DNA from: Erodium maritimum
Taxonomy: Eukaryota; Streptophyta; Magnoliopsida; Geraniales; Geraniaceae
Length of the DNA stretch: 64,000 nucleotides
Direction of reading: 5' to 3'
Assembly: GCA_963921825.1 (NCBI GenBank)
Contig: OY997592.1
Span: 53,340,336 to 53,404,335, forward strand
In this document: in pieces, positions 11,195-22,169 of the stretch
Numbering within the stretch: the first letter of the stretch is position 1
Layout of the letters: each line of letters begins with the position of its first letter
The notes under the pieces: model-generated
The model's database searches: none
Told to the model about the DNA's origin: nothing
What the model saw: only the letters and a program-made list of their open reading frames with translations
Made by a program: the position numbers and the translations under genes

Positions 11195-12600
11195 AATGTT
11201 TGACAGAGTATTATATTGCAAAAAAAATATGTCAATGTATTATCTTGCAAATAAATGTTTGGCTGAATATTATATTGTAATAAAACTATATCAAAGTATT
11301 GTATTGCAAAAAAAAAATTGAGAAGAACAGGTAATATTATTACTGAAAAGAAAGATAGTGTGATGAGTACATAATTGTACCCATCTTACAGGAGAAACTC
11401 CAACTAAATAACAGAAAGTAAAAGTTGCTCGATGTTTAAGGGCGGTTGAAGGGGGATATCTGCGGTAGCTTCCAGCGGAACCCTGGAAACCGATACAGCA
11501 TGCTTCTACCATATGGCACTGGCCGAGCCAGCCGAGTGAGAGGGGAATACTGGTGGACTACCATCTCCCCCGGTGAGTCAGCGTGCGTCGTCCTCCCTTG
11601 ACTGATAATGTTAGGGCTCCTGAATGCGGGAATGCTGACACCGGACTGGTAGGGGAGACAGAATACGACTATCGATGGTACCCTCGCCATCTGCTCGCCA
11701 GAAAGGGGTCACAGTCGACCACCCCCTTCCTGGACCACCTCAGGCTCATTCCTGGAGGCAGGGGTGCTTGTGGCCCCCCGCCGCTGCTACATCATTCTGC
11801 AGGAGCCCATTCGTACAGCTCATCCCATCCCCAAGGCCCAGAGTCGGCCCATTAGGGTTAGGGTTCTCTAGCAATACTCCCTTGCCCTTGCTTCTTCGCC
11901 AAGCTACCATCGCCGCCGACACCTCCGTTGTGGCCTCCGTGTCCGAGGACACCTCCACCACCGGCACAAGAGCCGTCGTCCCCGGCACCACTCCCGGAAA
12001 CCCCCACGGGTCTGCCCCACCAGCCCTAACCGGTCCCGATCCCGCGCCCCTCCCAAACCGAGGGCGTGGACCTCTCGCCAGCGTCCGGCGAATCCGGGCC
12101 GCCGTAGTATGCAACCAGCCATCGGGCAAAACCAGTGTTCGAGTCTGCCTCTGCCCCGGTGTCTCACCTCGACCAGATTCCCATAATTCTCCCTCTGTGA
12201 CAACAACATTCTTTCCCGGATCTCCCGATCCGGCCACCATCGCCGGCTTATCGAGACACCCAAGACCCTCCCCCGCCCCATCTGCAGAGCCTCCGATCTC
12301 CGGTGGCTTTGGGCACTGAGGGAGAACGGCCACGCACGGGAGAGAAGACTGCAACAGCCGCCATACTCCCTCCGGCGTGGAATCATGAGCAGAAGGGAGG
12401 GTTGTCGTGCCTCCCCTACCATGGAATCGCAAAAGCTCCACCAACCCTAAGGAAAGGAGAGCCTACGGCGTCATATCTCGTATTGCAAAAAAATTATGTT
12501 AGGGCATTATCTTGCAAATAAATGTGGCAGAATATTATATTGTAAAAAAATTATATCATAGTATTATCTTGCAAATAAATATTTGATGATGATCTTGTGA
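11195..12600. repeat. AT-rich short repeat array, split by a LINE
   Basis: Units of about 40 bp of the type 'ttgcaaataaatgttt..ctgaatattatattg' and 'gtattatcttgcaa' repeat at 11200-11314 and again at 12480-12590. The LINE at 11315-12479 lies between the two blocks. The junctions share the 14-bp sequence gtattgcaaaaaaa (11301-11314 and 12480-12493). Confidence 0.75.
11315..12479 (-). mobile_element. Non-autonomous LINE (minus), lacking ORF2
   Basis: On the minus strand a short 5' leader containing TTAGGGTTGG precedes a Gly/Pro/Arg-rich frame of about 230 residues (start about 12442). The frame ends GGHKHPCLQE. This is followed at once by a 3' region that matches, segment by segment, the 3' region after GGYKHPASRNECLEP in the LINE at 22170-24664; shared pieces include PFLA, YRGCH/DARRLTG-type frames and 'cgcatgctgac'. 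No reverse transcriptase lies between. The 3' end is a T-run on the plus strand at 11308-11317. The 14-bp flanking match is a possible target duplication, weakened by the surrounding repeats. The copy lacks the DUF4283 and zinc-knuckle part seen in its relative. Confidence 0.7.
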
Positions 12601-12766
12601 TCTTAATCACACGATCTTCTCTCCTAATTTATTTGTTTCCTTATATGTAAATATGGTTATTATTAGACAGATTTTGTATTTCCTTTTTAGCATATGCACC
12701 TTGTATAAGTTCGTAGTTCTTTGATCAATGAAATACAAGACATGTATATATCCTAACTATTTTACA
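12584..12766 (+). mobile_element. Small Copia-type LTR, left arm of head-to-head pair
   Basis: A ~185-bp LTR-like sequence ends 'cctaactattttaca' at 12766. It is followed directly by TGGTATTAGAGCC (12767-12779), an initiator tRNA-Met primer site with one substitution. It matches the inverted copy at 13177-13376 along its length. Its 5' terminus is unclear because it abuts the AT-rich array. The size suggests a TRIM-like element. Confidence 0.75.
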
Positions 12767-13176
12767 TGGTATTAGAGCCTGCAATGGCTAACACACAATC
12801 TATTATTTCGCGTTCTTTCGACACATCAATGGGAGTTTGGGACGGGTTACAAAGCCTCCGTCTTCCTAAGTGTATATGTGGTGCTAAACAGACGCCCCAA
12901 CTCCTTGCGCCTGCTACAACAAGCCACCCCGAGCATTCATTGGTTGAACCTCTGAGCGTCCATGATAGCGCATCGGAGAGCGTCGTCGATGTCGGACCAC
13001 AACCTGAAGCATGCCACCGTTCTGCACTTGCTGTCGCGCGGCCTTCACTGTTCTTCCCAGCCATTGTATCATGTGCAGAAACACATTTGGTGGGAGAACC
13101 ACGTTCTCTGCAAGAAGACGCAGTCACCAGCCCTAATGGGTCACCCGGATCCGTGAGGAATCAGGCTCTGATACTA
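12767..13176. mobile_element. Internal region between two inward-facing primer sites
   Basis: The segment starts with a plus-strand primer site (12767) and ends with a minus-strand one (13164-13175, GGCTCTGATACTA on plus). Reverse transcription signals therefore face each other. A plus frame begins MANTQSIISRSF at 12783, a plausible gag start, and runs for 146 codons without recognisable domains. A minus frame of 121 codons overlaps it. I do not recognise a product in either. Confidence 0.6.
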
Positions 13177-13376
13177 TGTAAAATAGTTAGGATACTGTAT
13201 TCATGTCTTGTATTTCATTGATCAAAAAACCACGAACATATACAAGGGGGTATAAGCTAAAAAGGAAATACATAATCTATCTAATAATAACATATTTACA
13301 TATAAGAAAACAAATAAATTAAGAGAGAAGATCGTATGATTAAGATCACAAAATCATCGTGAATATCAGAACATCA
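13177..13376 (-). mobile_element. Small Copia-type LTR, right arm of head-to-head pair
   Basis: On the minus strand this LTR ends 'cctaactattttaca' next to its primer site and is an inverted copy of 12584-12766, with scattered substitutions and small indels. The outer end is probably at 13373-13376 (…CAGAACATCA). Confidence 0.75.
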
Positions 13377-14936
13377 TATTGAAAAAAAATTTAAATAATT
13401 TAAGGATGGTTTCTATTTTCTGTGTCCGTTGCTTCACCATAAATTAATCAAGGTTAAGAAGGCAGTAGCTTTGCTTGAAGAGTGGGACAGGTATGATAGG
13501 TTTCTTTGCCCCTTTCTCTGTATTGTGTGAAGCTGTAATGGTGAAATGTGGTGGACAAGACGACAGGTGATCACTTAATGAATGAGAGTTAAGTCCGAGT
13601 CCGAGGACAAATAAAATGTATTATAATAATCTTTGTGTCTTTACAGATGGTTTGTGATGTTTTTGTCTGCTGGAAAGCGCGTATTTGGTTATCAAAAAAT
13701 GAATGGCTCTGACTTAAACTTACGTTTGTATTTATATCACTACCTTAGTTTGTATTTGTACCATGCGTCACTCAACTCCAACCCTTTCTTTTAAGTCAAG
13801 AAAGAATCCATGTCCCTCCTTGCTATGAATGGGCTCCCAAGTGAATAACATAGGCCCAATCATTACGAGTGTTCCCAACTTGGGCCATATCTGAAACTAA
13901 GACCAATCGTCTGCCCTCCCACTGGTCGGCTTATGCAACGGTGACCAATTGGTGTGTAATTGATGTTGGGTTTGGTCGGTAGATCCAATTCAGGCCCCAT
14001 TCAGGTATATATTAACTTCTCTTTTTTGGGGGGAATTCAGGTATATTAACTTGTTGACCTGTTATAAATTAGTCCGAAAAGGCTCCTATTAGGGTTCTCC
14101 TTCTTCTCTCACGCAGCCTCTATTTCGGAACTGCATCCCTATCATTTTCCGACCTCAACCTGTCCATTTCCAAGATTATCCCGTGATCATGGTTCCTTCA
14201 ACACTGTCATCATCATCGCCTCGCACCCGCGCCCCCATTATGCTCACGATGGCGATGATTCCGACCCGAACAACTCCGTCCCCGCCGCGCGTTGATGCAA
14301 GCCGAAACGCCTCAATGATACCATCGTCGTCGATAGTCACTGTTAGGACAACCATATCCCCCCAATTGGACCCTCTGCACGCTCGCTCTCCGATGAAGCG
14401 TCGGGAACCCAACCCGAAGCACTACAAGATCTGCATGCCTCCATAGATCTGACGCCCCTCCGGCCTCATACTCTGTATTTTCATTATTTATTATATCATG
14501 TTTTTTATGAAATTATTTACATTTATAAAAATAATTATTTCTTTTCATTATTTTTTTCAATTTCATTAATTTACTTTTTATTTAATTTTTTAATAAAACT
14601 ATTTTTTCAGTATCAGTTTTAATTTTTTATCAAATTTATTACTTCTTTTTTTCTTTAATTCTTCTTTTGACCATGATTTTCTTAACCAAAATCTACTTGT
14701 CACATCTCAGTCACAAATACTAAAAAATGTTCTTCTTCCCAAACAAAAACCCAAACCAAAATCTCATTAGCATTTTGTAGAAGAGACTCAAGTAATTCTA
14801 AAGCATCATCTGTTTTGCAAAAACTATAGAAACACATTCGAAACCCAAGAATTATATAGAGCTCGTTGAATATATGTCAATCAAAAGATCAGCAACAATT
14901 CGATCCAAATCCGCACTAATCAACTACTCCATGACA
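13377..14936. other. Intergenic sequence without a recognised gene
   Basis: The left part is unremarkable and AT-rich. Around 14080-14450 a GC-richer patch ('agggttctccttcttctc', then Ser/Pro/Thr-rich frames) resembles a 5' leader or retroposed fragment, but no domain is recognisable. 14470-14700 is very AT-rich. Confidence 0.45.
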
Positions 14937-15054
14937 ATGTTAGAAAGATCGATGTGTTGGACAACGATTTCAAGGTTCTCGCAGTAGACGTCCACATGTT
15001 AGAAAGATCGATGTGTTGGACAACGATTTCAAGGTTCTCGCAGTAGACGTCCAC
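14937..15054. repeat. Perfect 59-bp tandem duplication
   Basis: Positions 14937-14995 and 14996-15054 are identical and adjacent, each running from 'atgttagaaagatcg' to 'gtagacgtccac'. As 59 is not a multiple of three, it would disrupt any reading frame present. The perfect identity suggests a recent event, or an assembly artefact. Confidence 0.95.
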
Positions 15055-15853
15055 AGATGGCCTGAAATCCGTTCGGCGCGAACCCAATCGAAGTAGTAAG
15101 CGATTCTGGGTCTGGTACGAATTGGATCGAGGACCCGAATCAATAAGTCGGGATCAAGAATGATGTCGCGGATCGTATCATAACATCCCACTAAAAATCT
15201 TTACTCTTTTAATAATGGAAGTCCGACCCGATATAAGAGATCCGTTTTAAAACAAAAATTCACGCGACGTAGATTTCAGTTTAAACCAAAGAAAGGAAAA
15301 AATAATGTACGAGCTATTTTATTTATATATCTTTTGAGAAAAATGTGTGAGCTATTTATGTACGTTAGTTTCTAGGATAGGCCATATAAAGAATGGGATT
15401 CCATCTAATTGTGGTGTGACTATACGATACATGCAGGTTATTAAATCAAATTGAGCTTCCATGATTAAGACCAATATAAATATATAGTTAAATTTATGTT
15501 GGTTTCACACTTTCACGTACAGGTCGTCGCTGGATTAGCACTAAACGAGGCTTAATTAAGTTGCGTCAATGACCATACATGTGGCTTTGTCCTACTAAAA
15601 TTGCTTGCAACAGAGAATGGGCGGCATCACATTTCTTTTAAAAAAACATTATTCTTGTAATACACCGATACCGATTTTGATCGAGAAATGAAAGGTTGTA
15701 AGCGAGAAAAAACAATGGACGGCTTAAAAAAAGGACAAACGGGTCTACATTTCAGGACAGCCTGGGACGTTCCGAAAGCCAACATTGTTGTGTCTTTAAA
15801 TGGTATAGCATAAGAAAAAACAGAGGTAGAATAAGAAGAAGAAGAAGAAGAAA
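15055..15853. other. Intergenic sequence upstream of polcalcin pseudogene
   Basis: No gene or element terminus is seen. A GAA-rich purine run (about 15832-15851) directly precedes the polcalcin start codon. I see no clear TATA box at a normal distance. Confidence 0.45.
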
Positions 15854-16103
15854 ATGGCGGATGACATAGACGAGCAGGAATTGGCGGATCGCGAACGTGT
15901 TTTCAAGAAGTTCGACGATGGGCAAATATCGGCGGCTGAGCTGGGAGTCTCTCAAGACTCTGGGCTCGGTGACGCCCGAGGAAGTCACACGAATGATGGA
16001 GGAGCTCGACACTGACGGCGACGGTTTCATTTCCTATCAGGAATTCACCGACTTCGCCAATGCCAACCGCGGCCTCGTTAAGGATGTTGCTAAGATCTTT
16101 TGA
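15854..16103 (+). pseudogene. Polcalcin-like two-EF-hand calcium-binding protein, broken
   Basis: The frame opens MADDIDEQELADRERVFKKF, the standard start of polcalcins, small (~83-86 residue) pollen calcium sensors with two EF-hands. The first EF-hand loop has lost three residues: the helix is followed by FDDGQIS, so the 12-position loop is short by a 9-bp deletion. After AELG the frame shifts by a 2-bp loss. The correct continuation then runs in another frame as SLKTLGSVTPEEVTRMMEEL, followed by a complete second loop DTDGDGFISYQE and the typical C-terminus GLVKDVAKIF, with a stop at 16101-16103. The second EF-hand looks functional on paper; the first does not, and the frame is lost. It is convergent with the kinase gene 225 bp away. 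A sequencing error cannot be excluded for the frameshift. Confidence 0.88.
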
Positions 16104-16327
16104 TTCTCTATCTTTTTTATTATATACCAAACCAACTGTATCTTTTTGTTTGTAAAAATTAAGATTTATGTCTCAAGTCAAATGATCCAACCAAGCCTAT
16201 TACACTTTTTCCCTTTCACAAATGGGGACAGGTAATGCAAGCTCTACAAATCAACCATCTCCCTTTCTCTATTTACATTTCCAAAACACTCTCAATCTCG
16301 AATCAGTACTTGAATGTTTATGGTTCA

Positions 16328-18850
16328 TCATCGACAGTAAAGGTGATCATCGTCCTCAAGCTCTGAAACTCCAAGCATGGCCAGAGCCAAGTGGCTACTC
16401 ATCTCGCTCTTTGTCTGTTGGAACTGAGGGTAACAATCAATAACACACCCGTTCCCTGGAAAGGTCGACTTCTTGCGTTTTGAGCAGATTTGTTGCTCTT
16501 CCCCTTTCAGAATTGAGATGATCTCATTAATGCCAGGCCTCCGGGACTCTTCACTCGTTATGCATGCTGCTGCTGCTAGAATTACTTGCCCTATTTGACT
16601 CGAATTTTTTGAAGTGCACTTCAGAGTTGGGTCCAGCAATTCCTCAATAGCTCCTTTTCCTTTGTGCAGGAGGGGTTTGGCCTGAAAAGACAAGATGGAG
16701 TTAAGGATTGTGTTCTTTGATTGTACCTATGACTATATGGTTCTCTAGTTTTGGTCGTTCACGCTGTGTTTTACAGCTCCAATTACAGGATGTGATCCAA
16801 GTCTCTTGGGAAAATACATGATGGTGATCAAATTTATTACATACCGATGGAGCACTGTCATGATTATAACGGATAAAGATATTACGTAACGACACAAAAG
16901 AAAACAAATAGCACATGTTAAAGAAACCTAATGCTTTACTCTACGTATGTGATTATGAGCAGTTATTTCTTACAAGAAAAAGGGAACATGTAGTAAATGC
17001 TATTCATCATGAGAGTTATAAACATATCCAACTCTATGTAATGTGTTATAACCATACCATGTCATGAAAACCAATAATGTAAGGATATGTCTATGTTTAC
17101 TAATTGGGCTGTTCATATACATGCTTTAGAATTATGATCATTAAGAGCCAGAGAACTTTTCCATAATCAAACCTAGCTCAGAAGGACGGTCCTTTTTCAA
17201 CATTATATTGTGATTCTGAAGAATAAATGTGCAAAAGAAGACTTTATGAAAATAATTCAGGGGAAATAGCCTACCCATAAGACGAGGTTCTCTTCTCCAG
17301 GTGGTCTTTTTGCTTCAATAGGCTTCCGACCAGTTATAAGCTCCAACAAAACAACCCCAAAGGCATAAACATCAGTCTTATCTGAAATCTTCCCGTGCTG
17401 GAAATACTCGGGAGCTAGATACCTGCACATGTATTCTCAGCTTCAGGAAGCTGTCCCAACTCCCAATATACAATACCAAATAGTAACACAATTCTGATTT
17501 CGTTATGTCATACCCAAATGTTCCTTTGACGGTTTTGCAAAGGAAAGGGACTGAAGGAGCAGCTGTCCATGTAGCCAATCCAAAATCACACAACTGCATT
17601 ATCAAATATTGATTGTTAGAATGAGCTTAAAAGCTAAAATCATGCTCCTTATAAGCCAATCTCACCTTGGGTATTTTCTTTGAGGAAAGGAGAATGTTGG
17701 AGGGCTTGATGTCCCTGTGAACAACACATCTTTCAGTTCCATTGTGCAAATATGCCACAGCCTCTGCTATCCCCATCGCAACCTTATACCTCACAGACCA
17801 TGCAAGTGTTGAACCACCCTTTACTCCTCTCTTCTTCTCTGCACATGGGAACACCAGAAATCAATCAAATTGAACAAATTTGGGTTTCACTTGGAAGGGT
17901 TCGTTTGAAAGCATACCATGCAAGTGGCGCTCTAGGCTTCCCCCGGAGACATATCTGTACACCAAGAACAACCCCTCCTCTGGATCAATACAGAAACCCA
18001 CAAGAGGTACAATATTCCTGTTCTGGAGAGAGCTAGCAATCATCAATTCCCTACAGAAGGCCTTTGAAGACTCCTTATCTTCTTTATCCAATCTTTTGAT
18101 TGCCACACAAGTCTTCAACATCCCAACTCTCCCCCTGAACACACAGCTCAAAGCTCCTCTTCCCAAAACTCTACCTACCCATTGCCAACATCAAAATCAG
18201 TCATTTTCACACTCGATAAACATTCCATGGTTTCTTCGCAAAGGACGAAAAAAGGAAGTACCTTTGGAGAAATTGCGAGTGGCCGAGAAGATTTCACCAT
18301 AGCTGAATCTGATCAGGCTGCTGGCGACCGGTGAGATGTTTCTCTCCAAGGACTCGATTCTTCTCCACTTGAGCTCCTTGGCACCAGAATCGGTCAACCC
18401 ATTGTCCAAATTGACCATCAAAATAGTAGCAGCAGCGGAAGAGCTCATATTGAGCGAATCGAGTTCGACCTGAGAGCACAGACTGAAGCGGAACGACGAG
18501 TGCGTCGAGTGAGGATCGGCATTGATCAATTCGGCGCCGCACCCACCAGCCTCCGCGAGCAGCCACGCCTTGTTGTGCTCCGAATTCCTGTTCTTGTCGC
18601 CGTCGCCGTCGCCGCCGCTCCCTAGTTCCCCAGCTCCTCCAAGTATGCGATTCTGACCGGACCGCTGCCGACCGGGAAGAAAACAGGACAACCCGATTTC
18701 GAAAACCATCTTCCTCACAAGGGTTTTGATTTTGAGTTCACCGTAGCGACCAGGCTCCGGTTGCGCAACTACGGTGGAGGCGACGTAAGGAGCGATTTGG
18801 GCATTGAGCGGGTCTCTAGAGTCAGTAAAAGCGCTTTCAGAGAAACCCAT
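16328..18850 (-). CDS. Receptor-like cytoplasmic serine/threonine kinase, six exons
   Basis: Exons on the minus strand are 18850-18262, 18174-17917, 17838-17666, 17593-17514, 17422-17275 and 16681-16328. All junctions have GT/AG and keep frame, giving 533 residues. Residues 1-180 form a long, low-complexity N-terminus without transmembrane or extracellular domain. The kinase domain starts with [16 protein letters not shown]. It has the glycine loop [12 protein letters not shown] (about 200-211), the VAIK lysine (K223), HRDIKPSN (323-330), DFGLA (343-347) and APE in [20 protein letters not shown]. All catalytic residues are present. The C-terminal tail is acidic ([11 protein letters not shown]). 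The architecture fits the cytoplasmic kinase group that includes Arabidopsis At5g37790/At1g66460; that identification is from memory. It should phosphorylate Ser/Thr in the cytosol or at the membrane; substrates are unknown. An in-frame ATG at 18961 would add 37 residues including a hydrophobic stretch; the MGFSES start was preferred. Confidence 0.9.
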
Positions 18851-19436
18851 AGTAGCAGATCTCAATGAGAAGCACAGAGACCCAGAAGCCAGAGAGGACA
18901 AAAATAAAAGCAAAATCTGCTCTGGTTGCTTGCAGAGCCGGTAGAGAATTTTCCTCCCCACGAGAGAGAGAGAGAGAGATTAGCAATAGCAATGGCGTAA
19001 AATGGGTATGTATGGAAGAGAAAAGAGGAGTCTTTTAGGGGCATAACAATTAACATAAACAGATATGAAAGCAAAGTGTACGTATAGGTTATGAAAATGA
19101 ATTGAATAATGGCGTCTGGTAGTGGGAGAAGGTGAGAGAGTATGAATGTGCAGAGTGGATGGATGGAGGAGAGAAACAGAGATAATACATTAATACGGGT
19201 ATGGGTTCCGACAGTATTAATACATTATGCAGTGGCTTACCAGAATTTTCATTTTTTTAAGGCCTGTGTTTTATAAATTATAAAAAAAGTTTCATTTTGA
19301 TTTGACGCTGAGAAAAGTAGACGAAGAGAGATTCGCTACCATTTCGGCATATAAATTAATTCTAAAAGATACGTATAATTAATTAGGGGTTTTGAATTGA
19401 ATGACATTTACATCCTAATCGAGGAGGTAAAGTAAC
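18851..19436 (-). promoter_or_regulatory. Upstream region of the kinase gene
   Basis: This interval, bounded by the LINE tail at 19437, must hold the kinase promoter. It contains a GA repeat (about 18962-18980) but no TATA box I would defend. The promoter space before the first transposon is only about 580 bp. Confidence 0.4.
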
Positions 19437-21957
19437 TTTTTTTTTAACGAAATGAGGGATTTATTATAAAGAATCCGAAGCCAGTAACCTAGAAATGGGT
19501 TCTAGTAAAGACGAATAATCTTACATCATAGATGCCCACTCCCGAGCATTCCTAGCTAATTCATGAGCTATTTTGTTTGCAGTCCTTTTACAATGGACTA
19601 CGGTTACATCAATCAATCTAACAATAATCTGCTTACAATCCTCAACTAAAGCTCCAAATGGAGTAATCAGAGTCGAATTACAATTGATAGCCAACACTAA
19701 ACTCAAGCAATCCGACTCAACTACTCCATTACCATACCCTCTTACCTCCAACTCCTGCAAGGCCTCCTTCAAACTCAACGCCTCTATCAGCTCTGGATCC
19801 TGCAACCCCTTAAACACCTTGCACTGTAAGAAACAAGGAGTGCCATCATCCCCCCGACAAACCCAGCCACCCCTACCACCAACACCCTCAAAAACTGCCG
19901 CATCAGAATTAACCTTCCACCTTCCGGTGGTCGGTTTCTTCCATTTCCCCGTATCTGCCGCCCGACCCCTTGTCTCCCTGATCTCCACCACCTGAGCTTC
20001 TTTCCAACCTGACAGTAGGAGTTCAGCACTCCTAACAATCCCCTCCACCGTAGGGCTTTTACCTTCCCACACCCTTTGGTTACGAGCCCTCCAAAGTCCC
20101 CAACAAAGAACCGAGATAATGTCGGCCGACGTGCCTCCCCCCACCGACCAGCCGGCCTGCACCCAATCTCGAAACAACTGGATGCCCACCGGCAAAACAC
20201 CTAACACCCTTCTCCAAACCGCTTTCGCCACCGGGTAACAAAACATAACATGCTCTATAGATTCGGCCTCCCCGCAAACCACACAACTCAACTCCACATT
20301 GACCCTCCTGGCCCTTAAATTGTCGTTAGTAGGCAAGAAACCTGAAACCCCCCTCCACAAAAAATGGCAAATTTTTGGAGGAACCTTGAGGTTCCAAAGT
20401 TTCTTCCAGAACACATCACGGTCCGAGTCTCTCCATCTTCCTTCCTGAACCCGTAGCGTTCGGTATACATCCCGCACACTGTAATAACCACTCCGAGAGC
20501 CCCTCCAGTACCAATCGTCCCCCCCCCCCCCAAGGCTAGAATTCAGCGGGACTCTCAAGATAGCATCAACATCCTGAGGATCAAACAACTCTCTAATCAG
20601 TGACTCATTCCAAGTCCTCGACCCTGTGATAAATAAGCTATTAACCGAACAGTGACCCAACCTAGGGAGCTCGGACTCCACTAGGCCCGAATCTGTCAAC
20701 AACCAAGGCACCCCGAGAACCTTTGTACCCTCACCAGATCCAATTCTCCTGCGAATGCCCTTCTTCACAATATCCTGCGCATCCAAAATGCTATTCCATA
20801 TTGGGCTAGAATTTGGTCTTCTCACTGCATCAATAAACTCAGACATCGAATAATACTTGGCCTTCATAATGCGTGCCACTAGACTACCTAGGTTACACAT
20901 CAATCTCCACCCCTGTTTCCCCAATAAGGCCAAATTGAAATCATGTAATATCTTAAAACCCATACCTCCTTTAAGCTTGTGATCACACAATCCCTGCCAA
21001 CTTCTCCACTTAATGCCTTTACCTGTTCTAGCATCATTGCTCCACCAAAATCTGTTCATCTCAACCTCTAACTCATGAATCAATGAAACTGGCAACCTGT
21101 AGATACTCGTAGTGTAGGTAGGGAGCGCCTGAATAACAGACTTCAGGAGTACCTCCTTACCCGCCTTACTCAGTAACAACTCATCCCAATTGCCAATACG
21201 CTGAACAATTCGCTCTTTGATGTAGCTCAATGCCCGGTATTTGCTACGTCCCAAAATCACCGGTAAACCCAAATAGGAGCCTACAGCCTCCGACACCTGC
21301 ATACCCAAAATCCCCCCAATCCGCCTCCTCAGATCCACCTCCGTGTTTGGGCTGAACACGATCGAGGACTTAGTCACATTTACCTTCTGACTCGAGGCCC
21401 TCTCGTACAGCCCCAATAACTCTTTCCAACAATAGGCTTCCTCCTCTAACGCTCTGCCAAAAAACAGACTATCATCTGCAAAGAATAAATGAGTAATTGA
21501 CGGAGCCTCCCTAACTACTCTGGTACCCTGTATCAGCCCTCTCATCTCGAAGTTTTCAATAAGCCGAGACAATCCTTCAGCACAAATAATAAAAAGGAAT
21601 GGAGAAAGCGGGTCACCTTGGCGAATCCCTCTGCCCGGTACAATCGGCCCCAACCTTCGACCTTCCGAGGCTACCCATAGCTTTACGGAACTAACACACA
21701 CCATGATGAGTCAATCGACCCGATCATAGGCCTTCTGCATATCAACCTTTATCGCCATACTACCAACCTTCCCCTGTCTCCTATTCTTCTGAGCATGCAG
21801 AACCTCTCCTGAAATCATCAAATTATCAGTAATAAGCCTCCCCTTCAGGAAGACGCTCTGGGATTCCGAAATAATTTCCTGTAAGATCCCTGACAATCTC
21901 CTGCTCATCACCTTCGTCACGACCTTGTATAGCACGTTACAAATCATAGACCATATT
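19437..21957 (-). mobile_element. 5'-truncated L1-type LINE (minus)
   Basis: The element ends at the left with a T-run on the plus strand (19437-19446), its poly(A) tail. It begins abruptly at about 21957 inside the reverse transcriptase coding region (CNVLYKVVTKVMSRRL), so it is 5'-truncated in the way typical of LINEs. No clear target duplication was found. Confidence 0.88.
19521..21947 (-). pseudogene. LINE ORF2: reverse transcriptase, zf-RVT and RNase H
   Basis: From 21947 the frame gives QSVFLKGRLITDNLMISGEV and MAIKVDMQKAYDRVD, the first reverse-transcriptase motifs. A stop codon and an in-frame loss of roughly 20 residues follow. The same frame then stays open for 727 codons (21704-19521). 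In that part are GIRQGDPLSPFLF (residues 26-38), the catalytic FADD (75-78), and a zf-RVT domain with VPPKICHFLWRGVSGFLPTN and CVVCGEAESIEHVMFC. The C-terminal RNase H has WKVNSDAAV, ELIEALSLKEAL, VVESDCLSLV and TANKIAHELARNA. The N-terminal endonuclease is absent through truncation. The long open frame suggests a fairly recent insertion. Confidence 0.92.
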
Positions 21958-22169
21958 TTCTTTTACCATTAAGAGCTGAATATTGATATCAACCGTAACA
22001 AACATGATCAACGTGAAAATAGAAAGTAAAAACTCTCTCGCCTGTTCAAGAATCTTTCTTGAAAAAACTCTAGTATTAGAATATCTACGGAAAATTTTGA
22101 AAAAAAATATGCTTTATCATAATATGTATTTTATTTCTATTGCTAGAATAATCCAAAATAGAAAACATA

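Noticed and set aside
11583..12521. Plus-strand Pro/Ser/Arg-rich frames
   Set aside because: They are antisense to the LINE ORF1 region on the minus strand; high GC gives open frames on both strands.
12766..13221. 151-residue open frame as a gene
   Set aside because: It spans a primer site, the internal region and the inverted LTR of a small Copia pair; no recognisable domain.
16222..18302. Plus-strand frames overlapping the kinase gene
   Set aside because: Shadows of kinase exons and introns; the minus strand carries all kinase motifs and splice sites.
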